A stretch of 29,919 nucleotides of DNA from Priapulus caudatus (taxonomy: Eukaryota; Priapulida; Priapulimorpha; Priapulimorphida; Priapulidae): assembly GCF_000485595.1 (NCBI RefSeq), contig NW_014577320.1:269469-299387 (forward strand), written 5' to 3'. Each line of letters opens with the position of its first letter. Position 1 is the stretch's first letter. The notes under the pieces are model-generated. The model was not told where the DNA came from. It searched no databases and worked only from the letters and a program-made list of their open reading frames with translations. The translations under genes and the position numbers were made by a program. Of this stretch, positions 20,630 to 24,683 are shown one piece after another.

Positions 20630-23600
20630 ATTCCTGAACTCCACACCAGCTTGTAATTCTGTGCTAATTTCTTATAAAGCTAAACGTGTGATCGTGGGTC
20701 AGTGTTTTAATTAACAAAATATGTCTGCTAACCTGCGCTACCCAGCGCATGTGCGTTGACAACACTAAAATGGCACGAAGTGCCACAATAGCAGCAGCAC
20801 CTTTCATAACTTGTATAATAACTGTAGGCAATACTTAGGAGTGAATCTGTGTTGAGACTTCAGGCAGTCGGGTGGATTAATGTTTGGTTAACGGCTTGTG
20901 TGTTCCATGCATGTACTAGCCGGAAAATGCGTGCTAACCAGCATAAAAATGTTGCTAAGTGCGACACTTGTGACATATTTTCTAACTTGTCGAATCGATG
21001 TGTGCAATGGCTGTTTCGGATGCGTAACTTTCCAGTTTTCGTGGTGTGTGAACTGTATCTTATGGTCGAAGAGCAGTAATCGCGAAATGTAAGCTGTGCA
21101 AAATGTTGGGTTCAATGTGGCTTCTGTTTGTTGTAGATGGGCTAGCCATACCCAGAAAACGACTTAAGCATGCAGGTACTCGTATATATCGGCTGTTTTC
21201 TACCTTTTAAAATTTGTTACTTCCACTAGAATGCAACTAATGTTAACTGTGGTACAGCCACGTTAATACACTGCATGTTGCTTGCTGGTGTAAGGACTCT
21301 TTGTAGCGTCCAAGCACGTGCATATAGCTTGCTAGAAAAGAAAGAACACGGGAATGAGTCTGGAATCACTTTCCTCTATCCCCTAATCCTTCCATGCATT
21401 TTACTTTTTCGCAGAGATGTTTTGTTGCACTTGTGCTAGTTAGCAATGTGTAGAAAATTATCAATATTGCTGTCGTGTATGAAGGGTGAACTGTATGTGT
21501 GTAAAACTTGTGAGCATTAAAGTGCTGCTACCAGTTCATCTGTGTTAGATCTGCTATGATAAAAATACGTAATTTTAGGGATAGAGCGGTGCCGGTTTTG
21601 TGCCATCAGCTGCAGACAAAAGTTCAAACTAGTAGGCATTTCATGGATCGTCGTCGCTGTGGTGTCACAGCAAGCATCGTGACCGACAGCTCGTCACTCA
21701 TCGTGTCCCCCCTCTCGCTGACCGCGGTAAAAGCTATTGTTTTGAAATGCTTAGTGGGGAGAATCTAGGTTTAGAGGATCCACCAAGGACTACGAGCCTG
21801 TGTACCCTTCCACGCCAGTTATCATGGCCGCTGCCTCGCCACACGAGTGTCTAAGATCGTATACGTGTGCCCTGGGTGAATTCGCTTAGACTGGCGAATT
21901 GTTTCTTCAGATCGGGCAGCCGTGGAAGACTCTGACAGCGAGAAGGACGAGGAGGAGGACGCAGACGCAGAGGTGTGCGAGGACGACGACGACATCATTG
22001 ACGAAGACAACCAAGAATATCTTGAGGCTCTGGAAAAATCCGTGAGATGCCCTTTTTTTCGCTAGAGTGCACGCGCGGGCACGATCGGCCGGGAGCATAA
22101 CAGATTGGTTAACCGAGATTAGTTCATCTGTTGTAGCTAGTGGTTGAAATGTGTTTTGGTTCGGTATATTCGTGTGCGTTGACTATCGTGACGCGTCGCT
22201 TCAACGTCTTCTCAGCAGGCAACAGAAGCTGATGACGACGACGACGATGACGACGACGACGATGACGACTTTGACGAGGAGGGGCTGGAGGAGACGCAGC
22301 TGGAGGCGTACGAGACGCCGCTCGATGAGGAAGAATGCCCCGTCGACGAGTACAACATCTTCAAACACATCCTAGAGAGTAAGCACCATCCTCCCGCACG
22401 CTAATACGTCGGTCGTGCATGCGTCGTCACACTGTGAGGACACGTCAGTCGGTGTGATCTTCCACAGGTTTATAGAATTCGACGTGCACGCAGCAGGGGA
22501 CGCTTGTCAGGAATATGTCTTCTCGTGTAAATTTCGAAGTCAACTGTCTCAAAATGTTTACTGATTTTTCCCATTCTTTTTTTTTTACAAATTGTATCAC
22601 AGTACATTATATATATTTGTAGTCGGTACATTATATGTACTAAGCAAAACAAACATTTAACATAAAAGGTATCTCCACACAAGCACACCTGAGCATGTAG
22701 ACACCATGCTGAATTGCTACCAAACTTTTCAGCCTGGGTCGGGTGAGGGCAAAGAAATATTTTTTTTAATTGTGGCCTTATGGTAATATAATATGTTATA
22801 TAATATTGTAGTATTTTTTGTGATGTTTTTGATGTTCTGACCCTTGCTGTGATTATGGTGAATTCTAAAAACCGGTGGATGGTCGTGCCGTCGTGTGTTC
22901 TTACAATTTAGTCGTGATGGCGACGCACTCCCAAGAACCTGTCGTGCATTCGTAACGCTAGCCGATGATTACAATACACATGCTGTTCACATCCTGAACC
23001 TCCGTGTCGATAACACATGCGAGTAACTGAGGCGTGGTGGCGGTGCGATGTGCACTCGGCTTACTCATTCGCTGGTTTGTGTATCCTGTCTCACGCGCTT
23101 CCACATTTGCCGCAGACGTTCGCGGACAGGACCCGACCTGGTACAACGTGCTCGTGTGCAACCTGAAAGCGGACCAGGTGAAGTCGCTGCAGGAAATCTA
23201 CACGCTGGCCGACCAGAGACATGCTGCTAAACGTAGGTGGCGCCTCCGCTCGTAGCGAACTTCGCAGTGTCGTGTCGCGTGAATTGTTTAGGAATAACGG
23301 TGCATCGTGAGTTATAAAGCAAAGAGGCCAGCAGTGGTTCTAGTAGCTCTGTCGTGTCTTCAAATAACTGCATGTATAAATCCTTTATTGGGTGCGTTTA
23401 TGCCGGCTAGTTGTTTTACAACGTACATTCTTTCTTTTTGAGAAATTACCAAAAATAATGTAGTTGGCAAAGTCCATATACGTGTGGACTTATACCATAA
23501 TATAAGTCCATTACGAGAAAGGCCGTCATGTCGTGTTACTTACAAATGCATGGAATTTTTGCTATGGTTTTATTTGTTACAGAATCCAAACAGATAGCTG

Positions 23601-23665
23601 AGCAAGGCGGCTATGTTTTTGCCAACAAAGATGTTCCGAACGCTTTCAATTTTGGTGCACCCTGA
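1261..23665 (+). CDS. IPO7: Importin-7/8 orthologue, whole gene model (24 exons, 5' end missing)
   Basis: Importin-7 is a karyopherin-beta receptor that binds RanGTP and carries cargoes such as ribosomal proteins and histone H1 through nuclear pores. Exons followed by reading frame and GT-AG signals are 1261-1417, 2100-2258, 5644-5800, 6410-6499, 7105-7199, 7599-7669, 8439-8541, 10680-10725, 12467-12566, 13190-13383, 14638-14771, 15760-15881, 16470-16630, 17086-17272, 17565-17690, 18079-18176, 18374-18466, 18746-18829, 19369-19505, 19830-19975, 21911-22041, 22216-22378, 23116-23232 and 23583-23665. They total 2954 nt and stay in frame. Landmarks include GVIYLKNMI (importin-beta N-terminal domain), [53 protein letters not shown], an Asp/Glu-rich tail and the terminal FNFGAP. 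About 55 N-terminal residues lie upstream of the window. IPO7 and IPO8 are vertebrate duplicates, so a single invertebrate gene is pro-orthologous to both. Confidence 0.96.
1855..1956 (+). ncRNA. C/D-box snoRNA, intron 1, predicted guide for 18S Am668 and Gm683
   Basis: The terminal stem is GACAGGCTGG (1855-1864) with CCAGCCTGTC (1947-1956), perfectly complementary. Box C is GTGATGA (1872-1878), D' CTGA (1893-1896), C' TGATGT (1905-1910) and D CTGA (1934-1937). The guide before D, GAGCTTTTTAAC (1921-1932), is complementary to 18S rRNA GTTAAAAAGCTC. The fifth base before box D pairs with the A equivalent to human A668, a known 2'-O-methyl site served by SNORD36. The guide before D', GATCCAACT (1884-1892), is complementary to 18S AGTTGGATC, and its fifth base pairs with the G equivalent to human G683, served by SNORD19. 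The two targets are 15 nt apart, agreeing with human numbering. It probably matures from the spliced IPO7 intron. A second copy lies at 6862-6956. The rRNA sequence used is from memory. Confidence 0.9.
2100..2258 (+). CDS. IPO7: IPO7 exon E2
   Basis: The acceptor is gttttgcag|G and the split Arg codon AG|G is restored. The exon encodes [20 protein letters not shown] and ends LVKNYE, matching the HEAT-repeat segment VQL..CI...KHD.PSRW of IPO7. The donor GA|GTGAGT leaves the Glu codon to be completed by the next exon. Confidence 0.96.
3122..3247. repeat. 39-bp tandem repeat, three copies plus a partial
   Basis: Units at 3122-3160, 3161-3199 and 3200-3238, plus a fourth partial unit starting GCGGGTCTG, are almost identical; they begin GCGGGTCTGC and end GGAAACGTA. 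The near identity indicates recent expansion. Confidence 0.95.
3800..4410 (+). repeat. Dispersed repeat with 5' hairpin, copy A
   Basis: It starts AGCTCATCTGAC aa GTCAGATGCAGCT, a foldback head, then a GTCCGT-rich stretch, then conserved body sequence (TTGGGCACAAATCTAAACGG, GGTATAGGGAG, CATCATGGTAGGAAAGCCAT). Related copies lie at 8836-9560 and 10811-11115, all in the same orientation. No coding capacity was seen, so it is probably a non-autonomous element. The right edge is approximate. Confidence 0.8.
5237..5334. repeat. Fragment of foldback element related to 7897-8076
   Basis: It ends GTTTCTGACAACAGGCCCCT, whose complement AGGGGCCTGTTGTCAGAAAC resembles the left terminus at 7897. The core GTTAATGTTAAGACTAA is also typical. 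The left end is poorly preserved. Confidence 0.35.
5390..5506. repeat. 117-bp foldback element (MITE-like)
   Basis: The termini CAGTGCTTCA (5390-5399) and TGAAGCACTG (5497-5506) are perfectly complementary, and internal GGTTCACCC / GGGTGAACC continue the inverted symmetry. I see no clear target duplication. Confidence 0.6.
5644..5800 (+). CDS. IPO7: IPO7 exon E3
   Basis: After the acceptor cgtcacag the first base A completes Glu (GA|A). The exon reads [19 protein letters not shown] and ends KTFFALTQ at the donor CAA|GTACGT. It matches the YKK..E..PL..A...LP......IFYALVQ segment of IPO7. It lies behind a 3.4-kb repeat-rich intron. Confidence 0.95.
6186..6321 (+). ncRNA. H/ACA-box snoRNA, intron 3
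   Basis: The layout is hairpin, H box, hairpin, ACA. Hairpin 1 has lower stem GCATGG (6190-6195) with CCATGC (6238-6243) and upper stem AGAAC with GTTCT. The H box is ACAATA (6245-6250), fitting ANANNA. Hairpin 2 has CTGCT (6258-6262) with AGCAG (6309-6313) and an inner GCACA/TGTGC stem. ACA lies at 6316-6318, three bases from the proposed end. The hairpin 1 pocket reads TTGA on the left and GGGCAGAC on the right. These pair with the two halves of 18S GTCTGCCC-TA-TCAA and leave a U in the pocket about 16 nt before the H box, as the family requires. A second copy is in intron 5. Human IPO7 also hosts an H/ACA RNA (SNORA23), but I cannot claim orthology. Confidence 0.8.
6410..6499 (+). CDS. IPO7: IPO7 exon E4
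   Basis: The acceptor is gtttgcag and the donor CCCGAC|GTGAGT, phase 0 at both ends. It encodes [20 protein letters not shown] followed by [10 protein letters not shown], corresponding to the Y.LPL.......WIEILKTVVNRDVP region of IPO7. At 90 nt it is too short to stand out as an ORF and was placed by homology and phase. Confidence 0.93.
6862..6956 (+). ncRNA. C/D-box snoRNA, intron 4, second copy (18S Am668 and Gm683 guide)
   Basis: It has the same box and guide layout as the intron-1 copy: C ATGATGA (6877-6883), guide GATCCAACT (6889-6897), D' CTGA (6898-6901), C' TGATGT (6910-6915), guide GAGCTTTTTAAC (6927-6938) and D CTGA (6940-6943). The terminal stem is TAGACTGGAG (6862-6871) with CTCCAGTCTA (6947-6956). 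This stem differs in sequence from the other copy yet is again perfectly complementary, so the stem was kept by compensatory change while both guides stayed identical. That is strong evidence for a functional RNA. Confidence 0.9.
7105..7199 (+). CDS. IPO7: IPO7 exon E5
   Basis: The acceptor is tccgtgcag. The exon reads [20 protein letters not shown] and then [12 protein letters not shown], matching [27 protein letters not shown] of vertebrate IPO7 closely. The donor CG|GTAAAC splits an Arg codon. Confidence 0.96.
7245..7378 (+). ncRNA. H/ACA-box snoRNA, intron 5, second copy
   Basis: Hairpin 1 is nearly identical to the intron-3 copy: GCATGG (7249-7254) with CCATGC (7297-7302), the same TTGA and GGGCAGAC pocket sequences, and a changed terminal loop. 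The H box is ACAATA (7304-7309). Hairpin 2 differs in sequence but folds: GCCACCTTAC (7312-7321) with GTAAAGCTGGC (7361-7371), inner CACAG with CTGTG. ACA is at 7373-7375, followed by three bases. The conserved hairpin 1 predicts the same 18S uridine; the hairpin 2 target is unassigned and probably differs from the other copy. Confidence 0.8.
7599..7669 (+). CDS. IPO7: IPO7 exon E6
   Basis: After tttctcag the base G completes Arg (CG|G). The exon reads [20 protein letters not shown] and then TFS, with donor TCCG|GTAAGT. It aligns with [22 protein letters not shown]. Its 3' half plus intron 6 recurs in degenerate form at about 9787-10500. Confidence 0.94.
7897..8076. repeat. MITE in intron 6
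   Basis: CTAGGGGCCCGTTGTCAGA at the left and TCTGGTAACGAGCCCCAG at the right form imperfect terminal inverted repeats. Inside are nested stems TTTCCTCATA/TATGAGGAAA and AGAAAC/GTTTCT. I first considered an H/ACA hairpin, but the matching termini and lack of an ACA box favour a MITE. A degraded copy lies at about 10100-10300. Confidence 0.55.
8439..8541 (+). CDS. IPO7: IPO7 exon E7
   Basis: The acceptor is atttgcag and the split codon G|CT gives Ala. The exon encodes [20 protein letters not shown] and then [14 protein letters not shown], matching the MAPRVLQQTLNYIN motif of IPO7. The donor GC|GTAAGT splits the final Ala codon. Confidence 0.95.
8664..8720 (+). mobile_element. Pogo/Tigger-type 5' terminus
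   Basis: CAGTTGGACCTCGATTATCC followed by GAAC is the typical terminal repeat of pogo/Tigger elements, preceded by TA, the target dinucleotide. A degraded right end may be represented by CTGAAATTCGGATAA near 10650. No transposase is seen. Confidence 0.5.
8836..9560 (+). repeat. Dispersed repeat with 5' hairpin, copy B
   Basis: The head AGCTCATCTGAC...GTCAGATG is followed by an expanded (GTCCGTCC)n stretch and the same body as copy A. Up to about 9130 it matches copy A cleanly; beyond that it carries many small insertions. The right edge is approximate. Confidence 0.75.
9787..10500 (+). pseudogene. Degenerate duplicate of IPO7 exon E6 3' half plus intron 6
   Basis: ATTACAAGCAGTTTCTAGAT at the start mirrors exon E6, and the following sequence follows intron 6 (7670-8285) through the GGGGGGCCGACG, CGTGTCATGTATCCTTCCTG and AGATTTATGTGAATTCTAGA landmarks. 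Differences are dominated by one- or two-base insertions. The donor and reading frame are lost, so it cannot act as an exon. A further partial copy of the 8110-8230 segment follows at about 10490-10610. Confidence 0.8.
10680..10725 (+). CDS. IPO7: IPO7 exon E8 (46-nt small exon)
   Basis: The acceptor is atgtttcag. The first base A completes Ala (GC|A), then the exon reads [15 protein letters not shown] and ends at CGG|GTGAGT. It fills exactly the VSHALTWKNLKPHIQ segment of human IPO7 missing between exons E7 and E9, and 46 nt (1+45) is the length needed to keep frame. It sits inside a stretch that otherwise looks error-rich, yet is intact. Confidence 0.92.
10811..11115 (+). repeat. Dispersed repeat with 5' hairpin, copy C (truncated)
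   Basis: The same head and body motifs occur as in copies A and B but with frequent one- or two-base insertions. It ends after the AGCATCGTGGAGGAAAAGCCA segment, about half the length of the other copies. Confidence 0.7.
11960..11988 (+). other. G-quadruplex-prone tract in intron 8
   Basis: At least four G runs of three or more occur in under 30 nt (GGGGGGAGGGGAGGGGTAGG and on) on the transcribed-sense strand. The motif satisfies the usual G4 pattern in both the DNA non-template strand and the pre-mRNA. Confidence 0.6.
12341..12368. repeat. 28-bp GC-rich near-palindrome
   Basis: CAAACGGGGCGCGC (12341-12354) and GCGCCCCCCGTTTG (12355-12368) are complementary with one mismatch and no loop. 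It is probably part of a GGGG/CCCC-type repeat. No function is apparent. Confidence 0.7.
12467..12566 (+). CDS. IPO7: IPO7 exon E9
   Basis: The acceptor is gatttcag, phase 0. The exon reads [20 protein letters not shown] and then [13 protein letters not shown], aligning with [32 protein letters not shown]. The donor TTTG|GTGCGT leaves G for the Asp codon. Confidence 0.95.
12599..13011. mobile_element. Tigger/pogo-like MITE in intron 9
   Basis: The termini TGCAGTGAACCCTCG (12599-12613) and CGAGGGTTCACTGCA (12997-13011) are perfectly complementary. They are flanked by TA (12597-12598 and 13012-13013), the target duplication of the Tc1/mariner/pogo group. The 413-bp interior has no transposase frame. 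Confidence 0.75.
13190..13383 (+). CDS. IPO7: IPO7 exon E10
   Basis: The acceptor is gatgcag and the Asp codon is restored as G|AC. The exon reads [20 protein letters not shown] and ends LADLLLK, matching [32 protein letters not shown] of IPO7. It is the longest exon (194 nt). Its donor AAG|GTGGGTG is followed at once by a 55-bp tandem duplication in the intron. Confidence 0.97.
13404..13511. repeat. Tandem duplication of ~54 bp just after exon E10 donor
   Basis: Copies at 13404-13458 and 13459-13511 are identical except for a missing CT in the second. Both contain AAATTACGTCT and end TTAATTTGCGGG. The near identity implies a very recent duplication, 20 bp inside the intron. Confidence 0.95.
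13830..13937 (-). repeat. Fragment of G-rich dispersed repeat
   Basis: GGGGCATGCCCCGGACCCCC and the following GCGCCTACGGCGCTTGC segment resemble, in reverse complement, the GGGGGGTCTGGGGCCCTCCC repeat at 29766-29919. The boundaries are uncertain. Confidence 0.4.
14085..14510. repeat. CCTTGAA-rich dispersed repeat
   Basis: Repeated GTCCTTGAAAAG / CTTGAATTT motifs occur at both ends. Inside are two to three ~60-bp tandem units around CAGGTATGTT...GTGACAGTG (14328-14450). GGTTCAT and ATGAACC lie near the outer edges. It is probably a non-autonomous transposon of unknown class. Confidence 0.5.
14638..14771 (+). CDS. IPO7: IPO7 exon E11
   Basis: The acceptor is tattgcag. The exon reads [20 protein letters not shown], then [19 protein letters not shown] and a split Arg/Ser codon at AG|GTAAGC. 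It is near-identical to [20 protein letters not shown] and [18 protein letters not shown] of vertebrate IPO7, one of the most conserved HEAT-repeat stretches. Confidence 0.97.
14772..15759 (+). other. Intron 11 of IPO7
   Basis: This 988-nt intron has a GC-rich middle (15000-15210) and an AT-rich stretch (15480-15550). The open frames 15034-15258 and 15558-15791 lack homology and the second overlaps exon E12 in the wrong frame. Nothing else was recognised. Confidence 0.7.
15760..15881 (+). CDS. IPO7: IPO7 exon E12
   Basis: The acceptor is gtgtttcag and AG|T restores Ser. The exon reads [20 protein letters not shown] and then [20 protein letters not shown], matching [20 protein letters not shown]. 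The donor AAGG|GTAAGC leaves G for the next Ala codon. Confidence 0.96.
16095..16183 (+). ncRNA. Candidate C/D-box snoRNA, intron 12
   Basis: GTGAGC (16095-16100) pairs perfectly with GCTCAC (16178-16183), directly flanking box C ATGATGA (16102-16108) and box D CTGA (16174-16177). The 89-nt length and intronic location fit the class. The guide before D reads TTACAATTAGACC; I could not place it on rRNA or snRNA from memory. D' and C' are not clear. It may be an orphan snoRNA or chance. Confidence 0.5.
16470..16630 (+). CDS. IPO7: IPO7 exon E13
   Basis: The acceptor chosen is gctccag|CT, because G|CT restores the Ala found after EK in IPO7. A second AG five bases on (tcag|ACG at 16475) would break the frame. 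The exon reads [20 protein letters not shown], then [20 protein letters not shown], and ends MTQHL at [20 protein letters not shown] is a hallmark of the family. Confidence 0.95.
16637..16800. repeat. Imperfect ~87-bp tandem duplication in intron 13
   Basis: GAACGCGCGC...TTGTTTACGTC recurs at 16637 and 16722, followed each time by a related GTCGAC...TCGTGGTCC/TTCCTGGTCC segment. A third GTGAACGTGC start is seen at about 16794. Confidence 0.7.
17086..17272 (+). CDS. IPO7: IPO7 exon E14
   Basis: The acceptor is gtttgcag. The exon reads [20 protein letters not shown] and then [20 protein letters not shown], matching the TFNQVIQ....EGSDDKAVTAMGILNTI segment of IPO7. The donor ATGG|GTGCGT leaves one base for the Glu codon of EFYEE. 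Confidence 0.95.
17328..17482 (+). ncRNA. Weak candidate long C/D-box RNA, intron 14
   Basis: GGTGTCC (17328-17334) and GGACACC (17476-17482) form a 7-bp stem flanking GTGATGT (17336-17342, near box C) and CTGA (17472-17475, box D). At 155 nt it is long for the class, the C box deviates at its last base, and no guide target was recognised. Confidence 0.25.
17565..17690 (+). CDS. IPO7: IPO7 exon E15
   Basis: The acceptor is gttgcag and G|AA restores Glu. The exon reads [20 protein letters not shown], continues [20 protein letters not shown] and ends FI with donor ATCG|GTGAGT. It aligns with [24 protein letters not shown]...VFQQDGFDYFTDM. Confidence 0.96.
18079..18176 (+). CDS. IPO7: IPO7 exon E16
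   Basis: The acceptor is ggttacag and G|AT gives Asp. The exon reads [20 protein letters not shown] and then [13 protein letters not shown], with donor GCA|GTGAGT. It matches [33 protein letters not shown]. Confidence 0.95.
18374..18466 (+). CDS. IPO7: IPO7 exon E17
   Basis: The acceptor is gattgtcag, phase 0. The exon reads [20 protein letters not shown] and then [11 protein letters not shown], with donor CAG|GTGCGT. It matches the [26 protein letters not shown] stretch of IPO7. Confidence 0.94.
18746..18829 (+). CDS. IPO7: IPO7 exon E18
   Basis: The acceptor is cctgtag and the donor CAG|GTGAGT, phase 0. The exon reads [20 protein letters not shown] and then ELRTMCLQ, nearly identical to [28 protein letters not shown]. 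At 84 nt it escapes simple ORF detection. Confidence 0.96.
18924..19320. mobile_element. PIF/Harbinger-like MITE in intron 18
   Basis: AGCCTGGCGCACACGTGAGT at the left and its near-complement ACTCACGTGTGCGCCGGGCT at the right bound a 397-bp element flanked by TAA (18921-18923 and 19321-19323). The 3-bp TWA target duplication fits PIF/Harbinger. The interior repeats ACGTGAGT, GCATGCGTCA and TTTTACTCA in both orientations, so it was built from nested foldbacks. Confidence 0.75.
19369..19505 (+). CDS. IPO7: IPO7 exon E19
   Basis: The acceptor is gtttcag. The exon reads [20 protein letters not shown] and ends DTDCFLG with the donor splitting Gly as GG|GTGAGC. It matches [24 protein letters not shown] and WLNDVDCFLG. 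Confidence 0.95.
19830..19975 (+). CDS. IPO7: IPO7 exon E20
   Basis: The exon follows a run of about 15 T and ag. GG|C restores Gly and it reads [20 protein letters not shown] and ends [10 protein letters not shown], with donor ATGA|GTGAGT. It matches LHDRKMCVLGLCALID and LLFNGLKRAY. The phase-1 end can join directly to exon E21 or to the optional microexon at 21137. Confidence 0.95.
20598..20627. repeat. (TG)15 microsatellite
   Basis: An uninterrupted TG dinucleotide run of about 30 bp in intron 20. Confidence 0.95.
21137..21175 (+). CDS. IPO7: Candidate 39-nt alternative microexon of IPO7
   Basis: Between exons E20 and E21 there is a good acceptor (ttctgtttgttgtag) followed 39 nt later by AAGCATGCAG|gtactc. 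In the phase left by exon E20 (A|AT) it reads [13 protein letters not shown] with no stop, is a multiple of three, and ends in the phase that exon E21 accepts. PRKRLKH is basic and NLS-like, placed just before the acidic tail. I do not recognise an equivalent in vertebrate IPO7, so it is probably a cassette exon or a chance open segment. Confidence 0.45.
21911..22041 (+). CDS. IPO7: IPO7 exon E21, first acidic exon
   Basis: The acceptor is gtttcttcag. The exon reads [20 protein letters not shown], then [20 protein letters not shown] and EKS, with donor TCC|GTGAGA. It corresponds to the ENDSDDDDEAEDD...DEDDIDEDGQEYLEILAKQ tail of IPO7. The Asp/Glu-rich stretch is typical of importin-7/8 and may contact basic cargo such as histone H1 or ribosomal proteins. 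Confidence 0.94.
22216..22378 (+). CDS. IPO7: IPO7 exon E22, poly-Asp exon
   Basis: The acceptor is ctcag|CAGGCA. A tandem cag gives an alternative start at 22219 (NAGNAG) that would drop one Gln. The exon reads QATEA, then a run of 12 Asp from GAC/GAT repeats, then [20 protein letters not shown] and ends [13 protein letters not shown] at GAGA|GTAAGC. PVDEY.IFK is conserved with IPO7. Confidence 0.94.
22379..23115 (+). other. Intron 22 of IPO7
   Basis: The intron is mostly AT-rich, with TACATTATATATA-type sequence near 22600-22640 and a weakly foldable G/C segment near 22870-22960. No gene or clear element was recognised. Confidence 0.6.
23116..23232 (+). CDS. IPO7: IPO7 exon E23
   Basis: The acceptor is tttgccgcag and A|AC restores Asn. 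The exon reads [20 protein letters not shown] and ends [16 protein letters not shown], with donor AAAC|GTAGGT. It matches [35 protein letters not shown]. Confidence 0.95.
23583..23665 (+). CDS. IPO7: IPO7 terminal coding exon E24
   Basis: The acceptor is ttgttacag and C|AA restores Gln. The exon reads [20 protein letters not shown] and ends AFNFGAP before TGA at 23663-23665. It matches the C-terminal [20 protein letters not shown] of IPO7. The short FNFG ending resembles FG motifs and is conserved in the family. Confidence 0.96.
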
Positions 23666-24402
23666 TGCGTGGCCATCGGCATAGCTACTAAATGTTGCCT
23701 ACAAAAGCAGGAAGGGCTGACCGATGGCAATATTACGTTTCGACTGTTTACATTCTGTATAGCTGTTACGTATCACAACGATATTCAAGCAGAAGGGTTG
23801 CAAGAAAACATACACAGATTTGTAGATCTATTTAATTTAAGCACCGATTTCGTATTTAAACTTATGTATGTAAGCTGTTGAAGTCATATTGCACTCCCTC
23901 CACCCCTGTCTGCTTTCTGCATAAATCTACACCGGGGGCCCATATTTTAGCGGTGTACAGTATGCTAAAGGTTAACGTGCACGTATTTATTTGTACTTTG
24001 TTCGTTTGGACGTACGGCTTACATCTCCAGTTTCTATATTGCCTTGGAACAAATGGCTCACGACGTGAACCTTTCGTCAGCCAGTACTGCTGCTGAAGGG
24101 TTGACTCGCTATTGTCAACTGTTCCTTAGTTTGTGTTCCAGACACCTTGCATCATGTAGCAGCAGTATACTGAGTGTGTGTGTGCGCGTGTGTGTTTGTT
24201 TAATGTCTAGGCAAATTATGTTAATGTACTGTGGTTCTGGTGTGTATGCCCAGTACTGTCATCACTGAACACGCCCGCCGCCTTGCTTGCAGAGTATCTG
24301 GAAATGTTTTTGTAATTGTGTCCACTGTGTTGTTTGTCGAACGCGTTATAATTGACAAGGAATGAAATGAGAGTGTGTAATCTTCTGGCAGTAATCCACA
24401 TG

Positions 24403-24420
24403 TTATCACCATGGTGATAA
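24403..24420. repeat. 18-bp perfect palindrome before the poly(A) signal
   Basis: TTATCACCATGGTGATAA is its own reverse complement and ends 7 bp before the AATAAA. In the transcript it could form a short hairpin or a dimer. The function is unknown. Confidence 0.7.
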
Positions 24421-24427
24421 ATGACTA

Positions 24428-24433
24428 AATAAA
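24428..24433 (+). promoter_or_regulatory. AATAAA polyadenylation signal
   Basis: This is a canonical AATAAA hexamer about 765 nt after the IPO7 stop, followed within 45 nt by T/GT-rich sequence (tctgtttgt). I saw no other canonical hexamer on the + strand between the stop codon and this point. Confidence 0.6.
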
Positions 24434-24683
24434 GTCACACTTTGTCTGTAGAGAATGAGGTCAGTTCTGTTTGTAAAATACGTATTTCTACTGTAAAAAG
24501 ATTGTAAAATGAAGTTTTAACTTAACAAGTATTAGGGAAATGTGATTTGTGGAAATTTTGTGAGTCGTGGTGATGCTGTGTCTGCCTAGATGGCTTCCAA
24601 AGTATTTGATACGTGTAGTCCGAAGTATATAGCTATTAAAATGGAGTGCATCTAGTGTTGGACAGCTTCCATGACAAGGTTAA

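Larger units (their letters stand above)
19976..21910 (+). other. Intron 20 of IPO7
   Basis: This 1.9-kb intron contains a (TG)n microsatellite (20598-20627), the candidate microexon (21137-21175) and several small hairpins, for example around 20425-20460 and 21271-21330. Open frames at 19976-20103, 20849-21079 and 21556-21768 have no homology. Confidence 0.7.
23666..24450 (+). other. Probable IPO7 3' untranslated region
   Basis: About 780 nt follow the stop codon with no credible coding sequence; short open stretches here have no homology I recognise. The region ends near an AATAAA hexamer with a GT-rich stretch downstream, the expected layout for cleavage and polyadenylation. The exact end cannot be fixed without cDNA. 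Confidence 0.6.

Noticed and set aside
21271-21330. Hairpin TGCATGTTGCTTG with CAAGCACGTGCA in intron 20
   Set aside because: It folds, but no box H, ACA, C or D pattern is placed correctly and there is no rRNA match I recognise; isolated hairpins of this size are common.
22216-22280. GAC/GAT repeat considered as a microsatellite artefact
   Set aside because: It is in frame in a conserved position of the importin acidic tail and encodes Asp, so it is coding sequence even if it arose by slippage.
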